Positions 28,764-38,801 of a stretch of DNA of 64,000 nucleotides are shown here, piece after piece; position 1 is the first letter of the stretch, and each line of letters starts with the position of its first letter. Origin of the DNA: Tistrella mobilis (GTDB lineage: Bacteria; Pseudomonadota; Alphaproteobacteria; Tistrellales; Tistrellaceae). The stretch spans positions 1 to 64,000 of the forward strand of contig NZ_CP121017.1 of NCBI RefSeq assembly GCF_041468085.1, written 5' to 3'. Made by a program: the position numbers and the translations under genes. The notes under the pieces were generated by a model that did no database searches, was not told where the DNA came from, and saw nothing but the letters and a program-made list of their open reading frames with translations.

Positions 28764-29354
28764 ATGTCCACGCCGCCACATGTCGATGCGGAAGATGCCG
28801 ATCTGATCGACCTCGCTGCCGCAGCTCCCGAAGATCGTGTGCTGATGATCCTGGATGACGACGCGCCTTTCCGGCAGCGCCTGGCCCGGGCGATGGAGCG
28901 CCGCGGTTTCGACGTCCATGCGGCCGGCTCCGTCGCCGAGGCGCGCGACCTGCTCACCAGCCTGCGGCCCGCCTTTGCCGTGCTCGACATGCGGCTGGAC
29001 GACGGCAGCGGCCTGGATCTGGTGCCTGCCCTGCGGGAACGGCGCGAGGACGCCCGGATCGTGATGCTGACCGGCTACGGCAACATCGCGACCGCGGTGG
29101 CGGCGGTGAAAGCCGGTGCACTCGACTATCTGGCCAAGCCTGCCGATCCGGATGATCTGGAGCGGGCACTGCTGTCCCGGTCGGGGGTTCTGCCGCCGCC
29201 CCCCGAGCATCCGATGTCGGCTGATCGCGTGCGGTGGGAGCATATCCAGCGGGTGTTCGAGCAGTGCGACCGCAATGTCTCCGAAACGGCACGTCGGCTG
29301 AACATGCATCGCCGGACCCTGCAGCGCATCCTGGCAAAGCGTTCGCCTCAATAA
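28764..29354 (+). CDS. regA: Redox response regulator RegA (PrrA/ActR)
   Basis: A 196-residue regulator with acidic residues Asp-31/32, phosphoacceptor Asp-75 (VLDMRLDDGSG) and the switch Lys near 125. The C-terminal Fis-type helix-turn-helix HIQRVFEQCDRNVSETARRL and MHRRTLQRILAKR is almost invariant in the RegA family. The ATG at 28764 has AGAGGAA upstream; an earlier frame from 28713 is less likely. It lies 51 bases after regB and is its cognate partner. Confidence 0.95.
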   Translation: MSTPPHVDAEDADLIDLAAAAPEDRVLMILDDDAPFRQRLARAMERRGFDVHAAGSVAEARDLLTSLRPAFAVLDMRLDDGSGLDLVPALRERREDARIVMLTGYGNIATAVAAVKAGALDYLAKPADPDDLERALLSRSGVLPPPPEHPMSADRVRWEHIQRVFEQCDRNVSETARRLNMHRRTLQRILAKRSPQ

Positions 29355-29477
29355 CGCCCGGTTCTGCCTGACAGGTGATGTGGGCTGGTCGCCCGGATCG
29401 GCAAGCGATAATCTTTGGGGCATGGATCAATTCCGGCGCGAATTTGTCGCCGACCTGCCCCGAAGGCCGCCAACGCC

Positions 29478-30002
29478 ATGACCACGTCCGAGACCCTGCC
29501 GCCCTATACCGCCGACGACCTGCTGATCGATACCGTGCCGCCGCCGACCGATCCGGCGGCCATCGGTCCCGGTGCCGGTCGCTTCCGACTCTGGATCCCC
29601 GAGCGCATCCGTTTCGGCGAGACGGATATGCTGGGGCATGTCAACAACGCGGTATATGCCCGCTGGCTGGAACTGGGCCGCACCCGGCTGTTCGATCTCT
29701 GCGGTCTCGCCACCCGCTATGATCAGGACGCGCCCACGGTGATGGTCCAGGCGGAGCTTCGGATCGGCTACAAGGCCGAGCTGCGCTATCCGGGGCTGGT
29801 GATGATCGCGACCGGGGTTCAGCGCATCGGCCGCAGTTCGATTGCCATCCCGCAGGCGCTCTATGCCGGCGGCGTGCTGATCGCCGACAGCGACAGCATC
29901 TGCGTCGCCATCGATCGCGACACCCGGCGACCAGCAGAAGTGCCCGCAGATCTGCGCCGGGCACTTGAGCGATATGCGACCCGTGAGCCCGCCGTGGGGT
30001 GA
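29478..30002 (+). CDS. Acyl-CoA thioesterase, 4HBT hot-dog family
   Basis: A 174-residue hot-dog protein. The motif RIRFGETDMLGHVNNAVYARWLE (near residue 48, shown in part by ETDMLGHVNN) is the 4-hydroxybenzoyl-CoA thioesterase/YbgC signature with its catalytic Asp. Such enzymes hydrolyse acyl-CoA thioesters in the cytosol. The ATG at 29478 is chosen because upstream residues are not conserved. It is followed closely by a convergent regulator gene. Confidence 0.85.
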   Translation: MTTSETLPPYTADDLLIDTVPPPTDPAAIGPGAGRFRLWIPERIRFGETDMLGHVNNAVYARWLELGRTRLFDLCGLATRYDQDAPTVMVQAELRIGYKAELRYPGLVMIATGVQRIGRSSIAIPQALYAGGVLIADSDSICVAIDRDTRRPAEVPADLRRALERYATREPAVG

Positions 30003-30020
30003 CGGACGGGACAGCCGGTC

Positions 30021-30917
30021 TCAGCGCCGGCCTTCGGCTTCGCGCCGGCTCTCTTCGAATTCGCGAAGGGCCAGCGGCTCGAACGGACCGGTGCCGTTCT
30101 CGGCCTCACCAGCCTCCCGCCGGCCGGCGGTGCGGCCGGATTTGAAGGTGCGCTCGTTGACATATTCGACCAGTGCCGAAATCAGCTTGTCGCCCTGGGC
30201 TTTGTCGACAATGCCAGTATCGCGCAGCGCGGCGCGGAGATACTCATCGAAACGCCGCTTCACCTCGGGCATGCGCTGGGCCCAGAACTCGACCGATCCG
30301 GTGAGATAGCCCAGCATGAAGACCTGATCGGCATGACTGCTGCCGAAATCCGGGCTGGCAAGCGCGCGGGCAAGGGCGACGATCCGGCTGACTTTCAGCA
30401 GCACGTCATCATTCTGAATGGTCGGCGGCGCACCTTCTGACAGCTTCAGCTGGCGGGTGATCAGTTCGGTCTGCGGCTTCGCCAGGGCATCACGGGCGCT
30501 GGTCAGCACCTCGCGGCGGCGTTCGCGGGCATGCGGCGTTTTCGGGCGAGTCCAGAACTCTACCCGCTCCACCAGCTTGGCCAGGCTTTCCGACTTGATG
30601 ATGTAGTCGTCGCCGCCTGCTTCCAGGCACGCACGCACGGTCTCGCGCGTGTCGAGCGACGACAGAAAGATGATGGGGACGGTGGACCCCAGGATCCGGC
30701 GAATCCGCCCGCAGGCTTCGATCCCGTCCATGCCAGGCATCATGATGTCGAGCACGACCAGTTTGGGCGTGTTCGAGGTGCACAGCTGGATGGCCTGCTC
30801 GCCGTTATTGGCGGTAAAAACCGAAAAGCCATGCGCCTCCAGCACGTCTCGGTAGAGCTTGCGGAGACTGTCCTGATCCTCGGCGAGGACGATGAGACCA
30901 CGGCTGGTGACGGTCAT
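30021..30917 (-). CDS. Response regulator with uncharacterised helical C-terminus
   Basis: A 298-residue protein. Residues 5-125 form a receiver domain: Glu-13/Asp-14, phosphoacceptor Asp-57 (VVLDIMMPGMDG), Ser-84/85 in the switch position and Lys-106. The remaining 170 residues are charged, mostly helical, and lack a known DNA-binding or enzymatic motif. No histidine kinase lies next to it, so it is an orphan by position. The ATG at 30917 is the natural start for the receiver fold. It may act through protein contacts; I do not recognise the C-terminal domain. Confidence 0.82.
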   Translation of the reverse strand: MTVTSRGLIVLAEDQDSLRKLYRDVLEAHGFSVFTANNGEQAIQLCTSNTPKLVVLDIMMPGMDGIEACGRIRRILGSTVPIIFLSSLDTRETVRACLEAGGDDYIIKSESLAKLVERVEFWTRPKTPHARERRREVLTSARDALAKPQTELITRQLKLSEGAPPTIQNDDVLLKVSRIVALARALASPDFGSSHADQVFMLGYLTGSVEFWAQRMPEVKRRFDEYLRAALRDTGIVDKAQGDKLISALVEYVNERTFKSGRTAGRREAGEAENGTGPFEPLALREFEESRREAEGRR

Positions 30918-31109
30918 GTTCTGCCTGTACGCGGGCCGACCCGTTGCCGGGTGGTCATCTGACGTCCGAAGTGGACGCGGGCCATTGAATTCCGACGGAG
31001 GCGGTGCCGCCGTCACGGGAATCCACACCCCTCGGATACGCCTTCGAAGGTACACCGGGCCGCAGGCGCACACCAAGGAAATCCGCCGCTTGCCGGCTGT
31101 GCTGCGCGA

Positions 31110-31138
31110 TTGACAGCACAGGTTCGACGCCGGATACT
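31110..31138 (+). promoter_or_regulatory. Promoter of the argD operon
   Basis: TTGACA at 31110-31115 and GATACT at 31133-31138 are separated by 17 bases, close to the sigma-70 consensus. The argD start codon is 72 bases downstream. An ArgR-type operator was not recognised. Confidence 0.65.
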
Positions 31139-31210
31139 CGCCCCTTTCCAGCGTGTCCGTTGCCGTTATGACGGGTGCGGACACCCAACCGCCACGAGGA
31201 GCGAGGGACA

Positions 31211-32410
31211 ATGATCCCGGCCGTGATGCCGACCTATGCGCGGACCGATCTGACGTTCGACAAGGGCGAAGGCGCGTATCTGTATACGGCGGACGGGCGA
31301 CGATTCCTCGATTTCGCCAGCGGCATCGCCGTGAATGCCCTCGGCCATTCCCATCCGCATCTGGTCTCTGCACTGACGGAGCAGGTGGGGAAGCTCTGGC
31401 ACGTGTCGAACCTGTATCAGAGCCCCGGCCAGGAAAAGGCAGCGGAGCGCCTGGTGGCAGCCACCTTCGCCGACACCGTGTTCTTCTCCAATTCGGGTGC
31501 CGAGGCGATCGAGTGCGGCATCAAGATGGTGCGGCGCTATTTCGACCTGTCGGACCAGCCCGGCCGCTATCGCATCATCACCGTCCAGGGTGCCTTTCAC
31601 GGCCGCACGCTGGCGACGCTCGCCGCCGCCGGCAACAAGAAGTACCTCGACGGCTATGATCCGGTGGTGGACGGTTTCGATCACGTGCCCTTCGGCGACC
31701 TTGCGGCGGCCGAAGCGGCGGTGACGGATGAAACCGCGGCGATCCTGATCGAGCCGGTTCAGGGCGAAGGCGGCATGCGGCCCGCGGCACTCGACTATCT
31801 GCGCGGCCTGCGCAAGCTCTGCGACCAGCACGGGCTTTTGCTGTTCCTGGACGAGGTCCAGTGCGGCTTCGGCCGGACCGGGAAGCTGTTCGCCCATGAA
31901 TGGGCAGGCATCACTCCGGACATCATGGCGGTCGCCAAGGGCATCGGCTCGGGCTTCCCCATGGGCGCCTGCCTTGCGACCGAAAAGGTGGCGGCGGTGA
32001 TGGGGCCTGGTACCCATGGCTCCACCTTCGGCGGCAATGCGCTCGCCATGGCGGCGTGCAACGCGGTGCTGGACGTGATGCTCGAAGACGGTTTTCTCGA
32101 CCGGGTCCGTCAGGCATCCGAACGGCTGTGGGGAGAGCTGTCGCAGCTGATCCCCAACTATCCGGGCGTGCTGGAAGAGATCCGCGGCGCCGGGCTGATG
32201 CTGGGATTGAAATGCGTGGTGGCCAACGGCCGCATGGTCGATGCCTTCCGGGCGAACGGCCTGCTGACTGTGCCTGCCGGCGACAATGTGGTGCGCCTGC
32301 TGCCGCCGTTGATCATTGGCGATGCCGAGATCGATCAGGCCATTGATGCGATCCGTCGGGCTTGCGACAGCGTCGCATCCGAGGTCGCCACAGAGGAGGC
32401 CGCTGGATGA
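31211..32410 (+). CDS. argD: Acetylornithine aminotransferase
   Basis: A 399-residue PLP-dependent class III aminotransferase that converts N-acetylglutamate semialdehyde to N-acetylornithine. It shows [19 protein letters not shown] near residue 95, the phosphate-binding region, [17 protein letters not shown] with the PLP-contacting Asp, and [14 protein letters not shown] with the Schiff-base Lys near 245. Its stop overlaps the argF start by 4 bases. The argD-argF-hslO order is frequent in alphaproteobacteria and supports the arginine role over other omega-aminotransferases. Confidence 0.94.
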   Translation: MIPAVMPTYARTDLTFDKGEGAYLYTADGRRFLDFASGIAVNALGHSHPHLVSALTEQVGKLWHVSNLYQSPGQEKAAERLVAATFADTVFFSNSGAEAIECGIKMVRRYFDLSDQPGRYRIITVQGAFHGRTLATLAAAGNKKYLDGYDPVVDGFDHVPFGDLAAAEAAVTDETAAILIEPVQGEGGMRPAALDYLRGLRKLCDQHGLLLFLDEVQCGFGRTGKLFAHEWAGITPDIMAVAKGIGSGFPMGACLATEKVAAVMGPGTHGSTFGGNALAMAACNAVLDVMLEDGFLDRVRQASERLWGELSQLIPNYPGVLEEIRGAGLMLGLKCVVANGRMVDAFRANGLLTVPAGDNVVRLLPPLIIGDAEIDQAIDAIRRACDSVASEVATEEAAG

Positions 32411-33381
32411 CGGCCCTGGACATGACCATCGACGCGCCGCTCACCGCGGCGCGGGTCCCCCGCCATTTCCTGGACCTGGATGCGCTGCCGACCGCGGAGT
32501 TGCGACGCATCCTGGATTTCGCTCATGCTCTGAAAGCCCGTCGTGCGGCGGGCGAACGCCCGCCGCTGCTCGGCGGCCGGACGCTGGCGATGATCTTCGA
32601 GAAGCCTTCGACCCGGACGCGCGTATCATTCGAAGTTGGCATGAACGAACTGGGCGGCTCGGCCCTGATCCTGAACCCGCAGGACAGTCAGTTGGGGCGT
32701 GGCGAGACCATTGCCGATACCGCGCGGGTGCTCTCGCGCTATGTCGACGCCATCATGATTCGTTGCCACGCGCATGAGACCCTGACCGAACTGGCGGCTC
32801 ATGCCAGCGTGCCGGTGATCAATGGCCTGACCCGCCGTTCGCATCCCTGCCAGCTGATGGCCGACCTCATGACCCTGGAAGAGCAGTGGGGGCCGGGGAA
32901 CCTGGCTGGCCGCCGCATCGCCTGGGTCGGTGACGGCAACAATATGTGCGTCACCTTCGTGCAGGCGGCCGTGCATTTCGGTTTCGATCTGGCGATTGCC
33001 TGCCCTGCCGCCTATCAGCCGGATCCGGACGCGGTGGCGGCTGCCGTGGCTGCCGGCGCCCGGGTGACGCTGGGCGAGGATGTCGATGCCGCCGTGGCTG
33101 ACGCCGATTGTGTGGTCACCGACACCTGGGTGTCGATGGACAGCAAGGACGCCGAAGCCCGCCAGCGCGATTTCCCGGCCTACCAGGTGAATGATGCGGT
33201 GATGGCGAAGGCGGCACCCGGCGCGGTGTTCATGCATTGCCTGCCGGCCCATCGCGGCGAGGAAGTTACCGACGCGGTCATGGACGGCCCGGCCTCGGTC
33301 GTGTTCGACGAGGCGGAGAACCGGCTTCATGCCCAGAAGGCGGTGCTCGCCTGGTGCCTGGGTGTCATGGAGACTGAATGA
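32407..33381 (+). CDS. argF: Ornithine carbamoyltransferase
   Basis: A 324-residue enzyme that forms citrulline from ornithine and carbamoyl phosphate. The carbamoyl-phosphate site STRTRVSFE is near residue 66, [12 protein letters not shown] and HPCQLMAD near 130-155 follow, the ornithine loop is DTWVSMDSK and the catalytic [13 protein letters not shown] has Cys near 280. The start overlaps the argD stop (ATGA), and the end overlaps hslO by 4 bases, so all three genes are translated in a chain. Confidence 0.96.
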   Translation: MTALDMTIDAPLTAARVPRHFLDLDALPTAELRRILDFAHALKARRAAGERPPLLGGRTLAMIFEKPSTRTRVSFEVGMNELGGSALILNPQDSQLGRGETIADTARVLSRYVDAIMIRCHAHETLTELAAHASVPVINGLTRRSHPCQLMADLMTLEEQWGPGNLAGRRIAWVGDGNNMCVTFVQAAVHFGFDLAIACPAAYQPDPDAVAAAVAAGARVTLGEDVDAAVADADCVVTDTWVSMDSKDAEARQRDFPAYQVNDAVMAKAAPGAVFMHCLPAHRGEEVTDAVMDGPASVVFDEAENRLHAQKAVLAWCLGVMETE

Positions 33382-34364
33382 TGACCACGACGCCGACCCG
33401 CGGCGCCGGAACCCCTGCCGAGCGGTCGACCCTGGTCGACCGCTCGTTGCCGTTCCGGCTCCCCTGGGCCGAGGCCCGCGGCCGTGTTGCACGGCTGGGT
33501 CCGGCGCTGGACGAGATTCTTGGGCGCCATGCCTATCCGGCGACGGTCTCGGCCGTGCTCGCTGAAGCAGTGACGCTGGCCGCTATGGTGGCCCATTCGT
33601 TGAAGACCGACGGTGTGTTCACGGTGCAGATCCGAGGCGACGGCCCGGTCTCGCTGATGGTGGCGGATGCGACGGCCTCGGGTGCATTGCGGGGCTATGC
33701 CCAGTTCGATGCCGATGCGGTGGCGGCCCTGGACGCGGCCGTTGCCGGCGTGCGTCATCAGGGTGCGCCGTCGATGCCGCGCCTGTTCGGCCGGGCTTAT
33801 CTGGCGCTGACGCTGGATCCGGGCCAGGGCATGGAACGCTATCAGGGTATCGTCGAACTCGATGGCGAGCGTCTGGCCGACGCGGTTCACGCCTATTTCC
33901 GGCTGTCGGAGCAGATCGAAAGCGCGGTGCGCTTTGCCGTGACGCCGCCCGATGACGATCGGGGCTGGCAGGCCGGTGGATTGCTGCTGCAGCGCATGCC
34001 TGCAGAGGGCGGGACGGCGACGGTGGCCGAGGATGCCGAGGACGGCTGGCACCGTGCGGTTGTTCTGGCATCCAGCCTTCGCGACGGTGAGCTGACCGAT
34101 CCGGATCTGCCGCTGGAGACCCTGCTGCTCCGCCTTTATCACGAGGACGGTGCCATCGCCTATGAGGCGCTGCCGCTTGATTTCGCCTGCCGTTGTTCGC
34201 CGGAGCGGGTCGAGGGGCTGATCCGCAGCCTGCCCGGCAACGACCTGACCGAACTGACCGTAGACGGCAAGGTCGATGTGGTTTGCGAGTTCTGCGGCAC
34301 ATCTTATGTCTATGACGACGCGGACATCGCCCGGCTGCGTGCGGACGATGCTCATCGGCACTGA
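33378..34364 (+). CDS. hslO: Redox-regulated chaperone Hsp33
   Basis: A 328-residue holdase chaperone activated by oxidative stress. The N-terminal domain has the substrate-binding core ([18 protein letters not shown]). The C-terminal redox switch has the four zinc cysteines as CRC near 272 and CEFC near 307. The ATG at 33378 overlaps the argF stop; an adjacent ATG at 33381 is equally possible. The position after argF is conserved in related bacteria. Confidence 0.95.
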   Translation: MMTTTPTRGAGTPAERSTLVDRSLPFRLPWAEARGRVARLGPALDEILGRHAYPATVSAVLAEAVTLAAMVAHSLKTDGVFTVQIRGDGPVSLMVADATASGALRGYAQFDADAVAALDAAVAGVRHQGAPSMPRLFGRAYLALTLDPGQGMERYQGIVELDGERLADAVHAYFRLSEQIESAVRFAVTPPDDDRGWQAGGLLLQRMPAEGGTATVAEDAEDGWHRAVVLASSLRDGELTDPDLPLETLLLRLYHEDGAIAYEALPLDFACRCSPERVEGLIRSLPGNDLTELTVDGKVDVVCEFCGTSYVYDDADIARLRADDAHRH

Positions 34365-34419
34365 CCGGCCGCCGGATCGTATCAGGGAAGCCGGCCATAT
34401 CGAGGGAGACTGACCGACG

Positions 34420-35049
34420 ATGACCACCTCCCCGCTTCATCCGATGCGCCTTGATCCGACCCGCCGTCGGGTGTTGGGCCTGGCAGCCGGCCTTGCTGCC
34501 GCAGGCCTTCTGGCGGCCTGCGCCTCGGAGCCGCTGCCCGAGGGGCCGAAACCGATCCGGTTCGACGACAAGCCGAAATTCCGGCTGAACGTGGCCCGGG
34601 TGCAGCTGCTCGACAACTACCAGCCGCCGCGCAAAGCGCCCAATGTCGAGCATCTCTTTCCGACCTCGCCGGCCAGGGCTGCCGGCGACTGGGCGCGGGA
34701 CCGGCTGGAGGCGGCAGGTGTCTCGGGAACTGCTCGTCTCGTCATCCGGGATGCCAGCGTGATCGAGAAGCCGTTGCCCCAGACCGGTGGTCTTCGCGGC
34801 ACCTTCACGCAGGAACCCACCGACGAGTACGCCGCGACTCTGATTGCGACCCTCGAAATCCTGTCGGAGACTGGCGAGCGGCAGGCCTATGTCGATGTCG
34901 AGGCGCGCCTGGTTCGTGCGATCGATGCCGGCGGCTCTCCGCTTGCCCGCGAACTTGCCTTCGATCGCATGACCCGCGACCTGCTGGCGGGATTCGATCA
35001 AAGGTTGAGTGAAAATCTGAATACAACCCTCAAGGACTATGTTCTCTGA
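34420..35049 (+). CDS. Hypothetical lipoprotein downstream of hslO
   Basis: A 209-residue exported protein. The N-terminus has TRRRVLGLAAG followed by a hydrophobic stretch and a lipobox ending LLAACAS, so Cys-35 is the likely lipidated residue; the arginine cluster suggests Tat export. The mature part is soluble and has no motif I know. A GGGAG lies nine bases upstream of the ATG. It is 55 bases after hslO in the same direction, probably the fourth gene of the operon. Confidence 0.75.
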   Translation: MTTSPLHPMRLDPTRRRVLGLAAGLAAAGLLAACASEPLPEGPKPIRFDDKPKFRLNVARVQLLDNYQPPRKAPNVEHLFPTSPARAAGDWARDRLEAAGVSGTARLVIRDASVIEKPLPQTGGLRGTFTQEPTDEYAATLIATLEILSETGERQAYVDVEARLVRAIDAGGSPLARELAFDRMTRDLLAGFDQRLSENLNTTLKDYVL

Positions 35050-35192
35050 CGGTTTGCGTCTGATCGCCGCAGAGCTCGTCTTTCAGTTAAAGCAAAACCC
35101 ATGGTGGTTTGACAGGGGTGATCATATCGCCTAGGTTCATCCGACCGTCGGCCGCGATTGCGCCGGCTGCGGTCGGAATGGAGGACCGGGGC

Positions 35193-36098
35193 ATGAACCG
35201 GATGTCGGGTGTCGAGGAGCTGCCGCGGGTCGTCCGTGGCGAGGGTGGCCATCGTGGGGACGCGGCGCCAGCGGCACGGCGTTCAACCGATGCCGGCAAT
35301 GTGCAAAGTGTGGCGCGTGCCGCGGCGATCCTCCGCGTCCTCGCCGGTCATGTGGGTGAAGGGGCGCGACTGTCCGAGATTGCAGGTGCGACCGGGCTGC
35401 ACAAGGCGACGGCCCATCGTCTGCTTGCGGCCCTGAAAGAGCAGGGGCTGGTCGACAAGGCGGCAGATACCCATCGCTACCATCTGGGACTGGAGCTGTT
35501 CCTGCTCGGCTCCTCAGCGTCCAACCGTTTCAGCATTCGCGACATCGCCCGGCCGTCGCTGCAGCGTCTGGCGGAGCAGACCGGCGACACGGTCTATCTG
35601 TTCGTGCGCAGCGGCATGGACGCGCTCTGCGTTGACCGGGTCGAAGGTGCCTTTCCCATCCGCACCCTCAGCCTCGATGTCGGCGGCCGACGTCCCCTGG
35701 GCGTTTCGGCGGGCTCCCTTGCCCTGCTTGCGGCGCTGGGCGATGAAGAGGTCGGGCAGGTGATTGCGGCCAATGCCGAGCGGTTTGCCCGCTTTGACTG
35801 CGTCCCTGATGACGTCGGTCGGATGGTCGAAGCCACACGGCGGGCCGGCCATGCCGTCAGCGACGGTATGATCGTGCCCGGGATGTGTGCCGTTGCGGTG
35901 CCGATCAACGATCGCACCGGCATGCCGGTCGCCGCCATCAGCATCGGCGCGATCAGCCAGCGTATGGATGCGACCCGCCGTGCCCGCATCGTGGCCCTGA
36001 TGACGGCCGAGGCGCGGCGCATCGAGCAGGGCCTGCAGCCTGCCGCCGCCCCGGGGCGGCGCCGGCGTGCCACGCGTAGCGCCGGCGCATCCGCCTGA
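35193..36098 (+). CDS. IclR-family transcriptional regulator
   Basis: A 301-residue regulator. The winged helix-turn-helix (near residues 35-95: VARAAAILRVLAGH, LSEIAGATGLHKATAHRLL) is followed by the IclR effector domain with GDTVYLFVRSGMDALCVDRV and PLGVSAGSLALL. The ATG at 35193 has GGAGG eight bases upstream. It is convergent with, and 7 bases from, an enolase-superfamily gene, which it may control. The effector is unknown. Confidence 0.9.
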   Translation: MNRMSGVEELPRVVRGEGGHRGDAAPAARRSTDAGNVQSVARAAAILRVLAGHVGEGARLSEIAGATGLHKATAHRLLAALKEQGLVDKAADTHRYHLGLELFLLGSSASNRFSIRDIARPSLQRLAEQTGDTVYLFVRSGMDALCVDRVEGAFPIRTLSLDVGGRRPLGVSAGSLALLAALGDEEVGQVIAANAERFARFDCVPDDVGRMVEATRRAGHAVSDGMIVPGMCAVAVPINDRTGMPVAAISIGAISQRMDATRRARIVALMTAEARRIEQGLQPAAAPGRRRRATRSAGASA

Positions 36099-36105
36099 TC
36101 AGCCG

Positions 36106-37215
36106 TTAACTTCCTATTCTCAGGACCCGGGTCGTGACGCGGGCGAGCTGGACGGGATCCGGTTCGGTGCCAAGGCCCGGTGCATCCAGCGGGGCGACCA
36201 GCCCCCGCCCTGCCAGTTCGACCGGCAGGGTGGTGATGTCGGGTGCGAAGTAGCGGGCGCTTTCGGCGACATCCGATGGATAGATCATGCCGGGCAGGGT
36301 CGCGAGGGCGATATTCGTCCAGCGGCCGATGCCGGTCTCGAACTTGGCGCCGGTGAAACAGCCGATGCCCGCGGCTCTGAGGCGATCGTGGATTGCCTTG
36401 GCCCGGATCAGCCCGCCCACCCTGCCGACCTTGACGTTGACGGCGCGTGCCGCCTGCCTCTCCAGCAATTCGTCCACGTCTTCCATCGTGTGAATGCTCT
36501 CATCCAGGCAGACCGTGGTGTCCAGCCGGGCTTGAAGGGCCGTATAGGCCTTCCAGTTGTGGGCGGCCATCGGCTGTTCCAGCAGCATCAGCCCGAACCG
36601 GTCGAAGCCGGCCAGATGATCCAGGTCTTCAGGCCCGTAGGCGCCGTTCGCATCCGCCAGCACCGGCATATGGGGCAGTTCGGTGCGGAGTGCCGACAGC
36701 GGCTCGACGTCCCAGCCCGGTTTGATTTTCACCTTGATCCGATGATATCCGCCGTCCTCGGCGCGCCGGGCGGCTGCCAGCAGGTCGGCGACACTGCCGG
36801 TCACGCCGATGGTGGCGCTTGCCTTCACCGGCTGAATGTTGCCGCCAATGCGCACCGCCAGCGGCACGCGATCGCGACGGGCGAGCAGGTCGTGGAGGGC
36901 GACCTCTAGTGCAGCAACCGTTTCAACGTGGCCAGCGACGTCGCGGAACCGGTCGAGCATCTCTTCCGGGCCTTCGATGTCGTTTCCGACCAGCATCGGC
37001 GCCAAGTGGCGCTCGATGATGTGCCAGGCTGTCTCGATGGTTTCGTAATGGTAAAAGGGCGATTCCATGGCCGTGCATTCGCCCCAGCCCGACAACCCGT
37101 CCGATCGGATCTCGACGATCAGCTTGGTCCAGCGTTCCATGCGTTGCCAGCGATTGGCGAAGGGCGCCACCATCTTCGGCGTCACGAAACGCAGCACGAT
37201 CTCGTCGATCCGCAT
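36106..37215 (-). CDS. Enolase-superfamily enzyme, OSBS/N-acylamino acid racemase type
   Basis: A 369-residue member of the MLE subgroup of the enolase superfamily, closest by eye to o-succinylbenzoate synthase/N-acylamino acid racemases. Catalytic K-x-K is at Lys-161/Lys-163, metal ligands are Asp-188, Glu-213 and Asp-238, and the opposite base is Lys-262 (NVKVGRVGG). All needed residues are present. No other menaquinone genes are nearby, so racemase or cycloisomerase activity is more likely than menaquinone synthesis. An AT-rich repeat at 37267-37290 lies upstream. Confidence 0.85.
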   Translation of the reverse strand: MRIDEIVLRFVTPKMVAPFANRWQRMERWTKLIVEIRSDGLSGWGECTAMESPFYHYETIETAWHIIERHLAPMLVGNDIEGPEEMLDRFRDVAGHVETVAALEVALHDLLARRDRVPLAVRIGGNIQPVKASATIGVTGSVADLLAAARRAEDGGYHRIKVKIKPGWDVEPLSALRTELPHMPVLADANGAYGPEDLDHLAGFDRFGLMLLEQPMAAHNWKAYTALQARLDTTVCLDESIHTMEDVDELLERQAARAVNVKVGRVGGLIRAKAIHDRLRAAGIGCFTGAKFETGIGRWTNIALATLPGMIYPSDVAESARYFAPDITTLPVELAGRGLVAPLDAPGLGTEPDPVQLARVTTRVLRIGS

Positions 37216-37266
37216 CGGGGAGTCTCCCTGGGGTTGAGATGATCCAGGGATGATAGCGGCAGGAAA

Positions 37267-37290
37267 ATATCAATCCAACGTTGAATATTG
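37267..37290. promoter_or_regulatory. AT-rich inverted repeat upstream of the enolase-family gene
   Basis: AATATCAA and TTGAATATT flank TCCAACG, an imperfect inverted repeat (one-base gap) about 50-75 bases upstream of the start at 37215. The centre CAACGTTG is itself symmetric. It is a possible operator for the adjacent IclR regulator or another repressor. Confidence 0.4.
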
Positions 37291-37335
37291 AGGTAAGGAA
37301 GACCGCGGGGCCGGAGGGCGCCGCGGCCTTGCGGT

Positions 37336-38643
37336 TCAGCGTGTCATGGCACCATAGACGCCCTGGCGAACGATCAGCCGATAGGGCTCACGTTGCGAGA
37401 CGCTCTGCATCATGTAGACCACCAGCAGCTTCTCGCGCGGGTCGATCCAGAAATAAGTGCCGGCATAGCCGCCCCAGTAGAGATCGCCGGTGCTGCCCGG
37501 CCAGGCGCCGTCTTCACCGCGACGCACGGCGAAACCCAGGCCGAAACCATAGCCCAGAGGCCCCAGCCCACCGGTATCGATCTCGGGCGTCAGATGATCG
37601 GCCGTCATCAGTCGCACGCTTGCCGGGCTCAGGATCCGGGTGCCGTCCAGCTCGCCACCATTCAGGATCATGCGCAGGAAGCGCAGATAGTCTCGGGTCG
37701 TGCCGTACATACCGCCGCCGCCTGAAAGGAAGGCGTCTGGATGTGCGGGGTCGAGAAGCTCGGGGGGCTTGTTGCCGAAGGCGGTTTCGGGATCGGCGGC
37801 AGCCACCCGGTTGCGCAGGGCCTCGGGCACGTGGAAGAAGGTCTCGGTCATGCCGAGCGGTTTCAGCACCAGCTCGGCCACGATCTGATCCAGCGGCTTG
37901 CCGGCGGCGACTTCCAGCACCCGGCCGAGCAGGTCGGTGGAGCGACCATACTCCCAAAGTGTACCCGGTTCTGCCACCAGGGGCAGCTTTGCCAGCTTGG
38001 CCGCATACTGCTCGTTGGTATCGGTCCAGAGATGGGTGCCAGCGGCAAGGTAGCGGCTTTTGATCGCCGATTTGCCGAACACGCCATAGGTCAGGCCACT
38101 CGTATGGCGCAGAAGGTCACGCACCGTCATCTTGCGTGTGGCGGGTGCGGTCTCCACCGCGGGCTTGCCGTCGGCGCCGGTGATTTCGCGGCCGACCTCA
38201 AGATTGGCGAAGTCGGGCAGATAGGCAGAGACCGGTGCCGCGAGCAGCAGCCGTCCATCCTCGATCAGGCGCATGGCCGCTACCGAAACGATCGGCTTGG
38301 TCATGGAATAGAGCCGGAACAGGCTGTCCTCGGCCATTTTCGTGGCAGCGGCCCGGTCCTGCCAGCCGACGGCACGCAGCGTGATCAGCTGCCCGTCCCG
38401 CTCCACGGCAAGAACGGCGCCCGGAATGCGCCCGGCCTCGGCATCCGCCGCCAGCCGGTCGCCAAGGGCGGTGAGCCGGGCGGCATCGAAGCCGACACCT
38501 GTGGCATCCGCTACGACGGTTTCCGCAGCCCGGGCGGCGGGCAGCCCGGGCATTGCCGTCAGCAGGGCTGCAGCCACAAGGACGGCGTGCAACGACCGGC
38601 GCCGGCCGGTGACCGGCCCGGCAAATGTCTTGAGACAGATCAT
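37336..38643 (-). CDS. Serine hydrolase of the beta-lactamase/class C esterase family
   Basis: A 435-residue secreted protein with a signal peptide (about residues 1-39, cut after AARAA). The nucleophile motif SMTK (S-x-x-K) follows EDSLFRLY, and WEYGRSTDLLG supplies the Tyr of the second motif. SGGGGMYGTTRDYLRFL and WGGYAGTYFWIDP are family marks of EstB-type esterases and class C beta-lactamase relatives. It probably works in the periplasm as an esterase or peptidase; true beta-lactam resistance is unlikely. Confidence 0.85.
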   Translation of the reverse strand: MICLKTFAGPVTGRRRSLHAVLVAAALLTAMPGLPAARAAETVVADATGVGFDAARLTALGDRLAADAEAGRIPGAVLAVERDGQLITLRAVGWQDRAAATKMAEDSLFRLYSMTKPIVSVAAMRLIEDGRLLLAAPVSAYLPDFANLEVGREITGADGKPAVETAPATRKMTVRDLLRHTSGLTYGVFGKSAIKSRYLAAGTHLWTDTNEQYAAKLAKLPLVAEPGTLWEYGRSTDLLGRVLEVAAGKPLDQIVAELVLKPLGMTETFFHVPEALRNRVAAADPETAFGNKPPELLDPAHPDAFLSGGGGMYGTTRDYLRFLRMILNGGELDGTRILSPASVRLMTADHLTPEIDTGGLGPLGYGFGLGFAVRRGEDGAWPGSTGDLYWGGYAGTYFWIDPREKLLVVYMMQSVSQREPYRLIVRQGVYGAMTR

Positions 38644-38801
38644 CTGGGTCTTCCTCCCTCCGTCGCCCGATGCGTTGCCGGGCGATCATGGTCGGCCTGA
38701 ATGTGGATCCAGGCCTTCCATGATCAGGCGGGGCTGACGGTCCGCTGTCAACGTAGGCGGGAGAGAAAACCGCCATGCGAAACCCGAATCCCCACCAGTC
38801 G

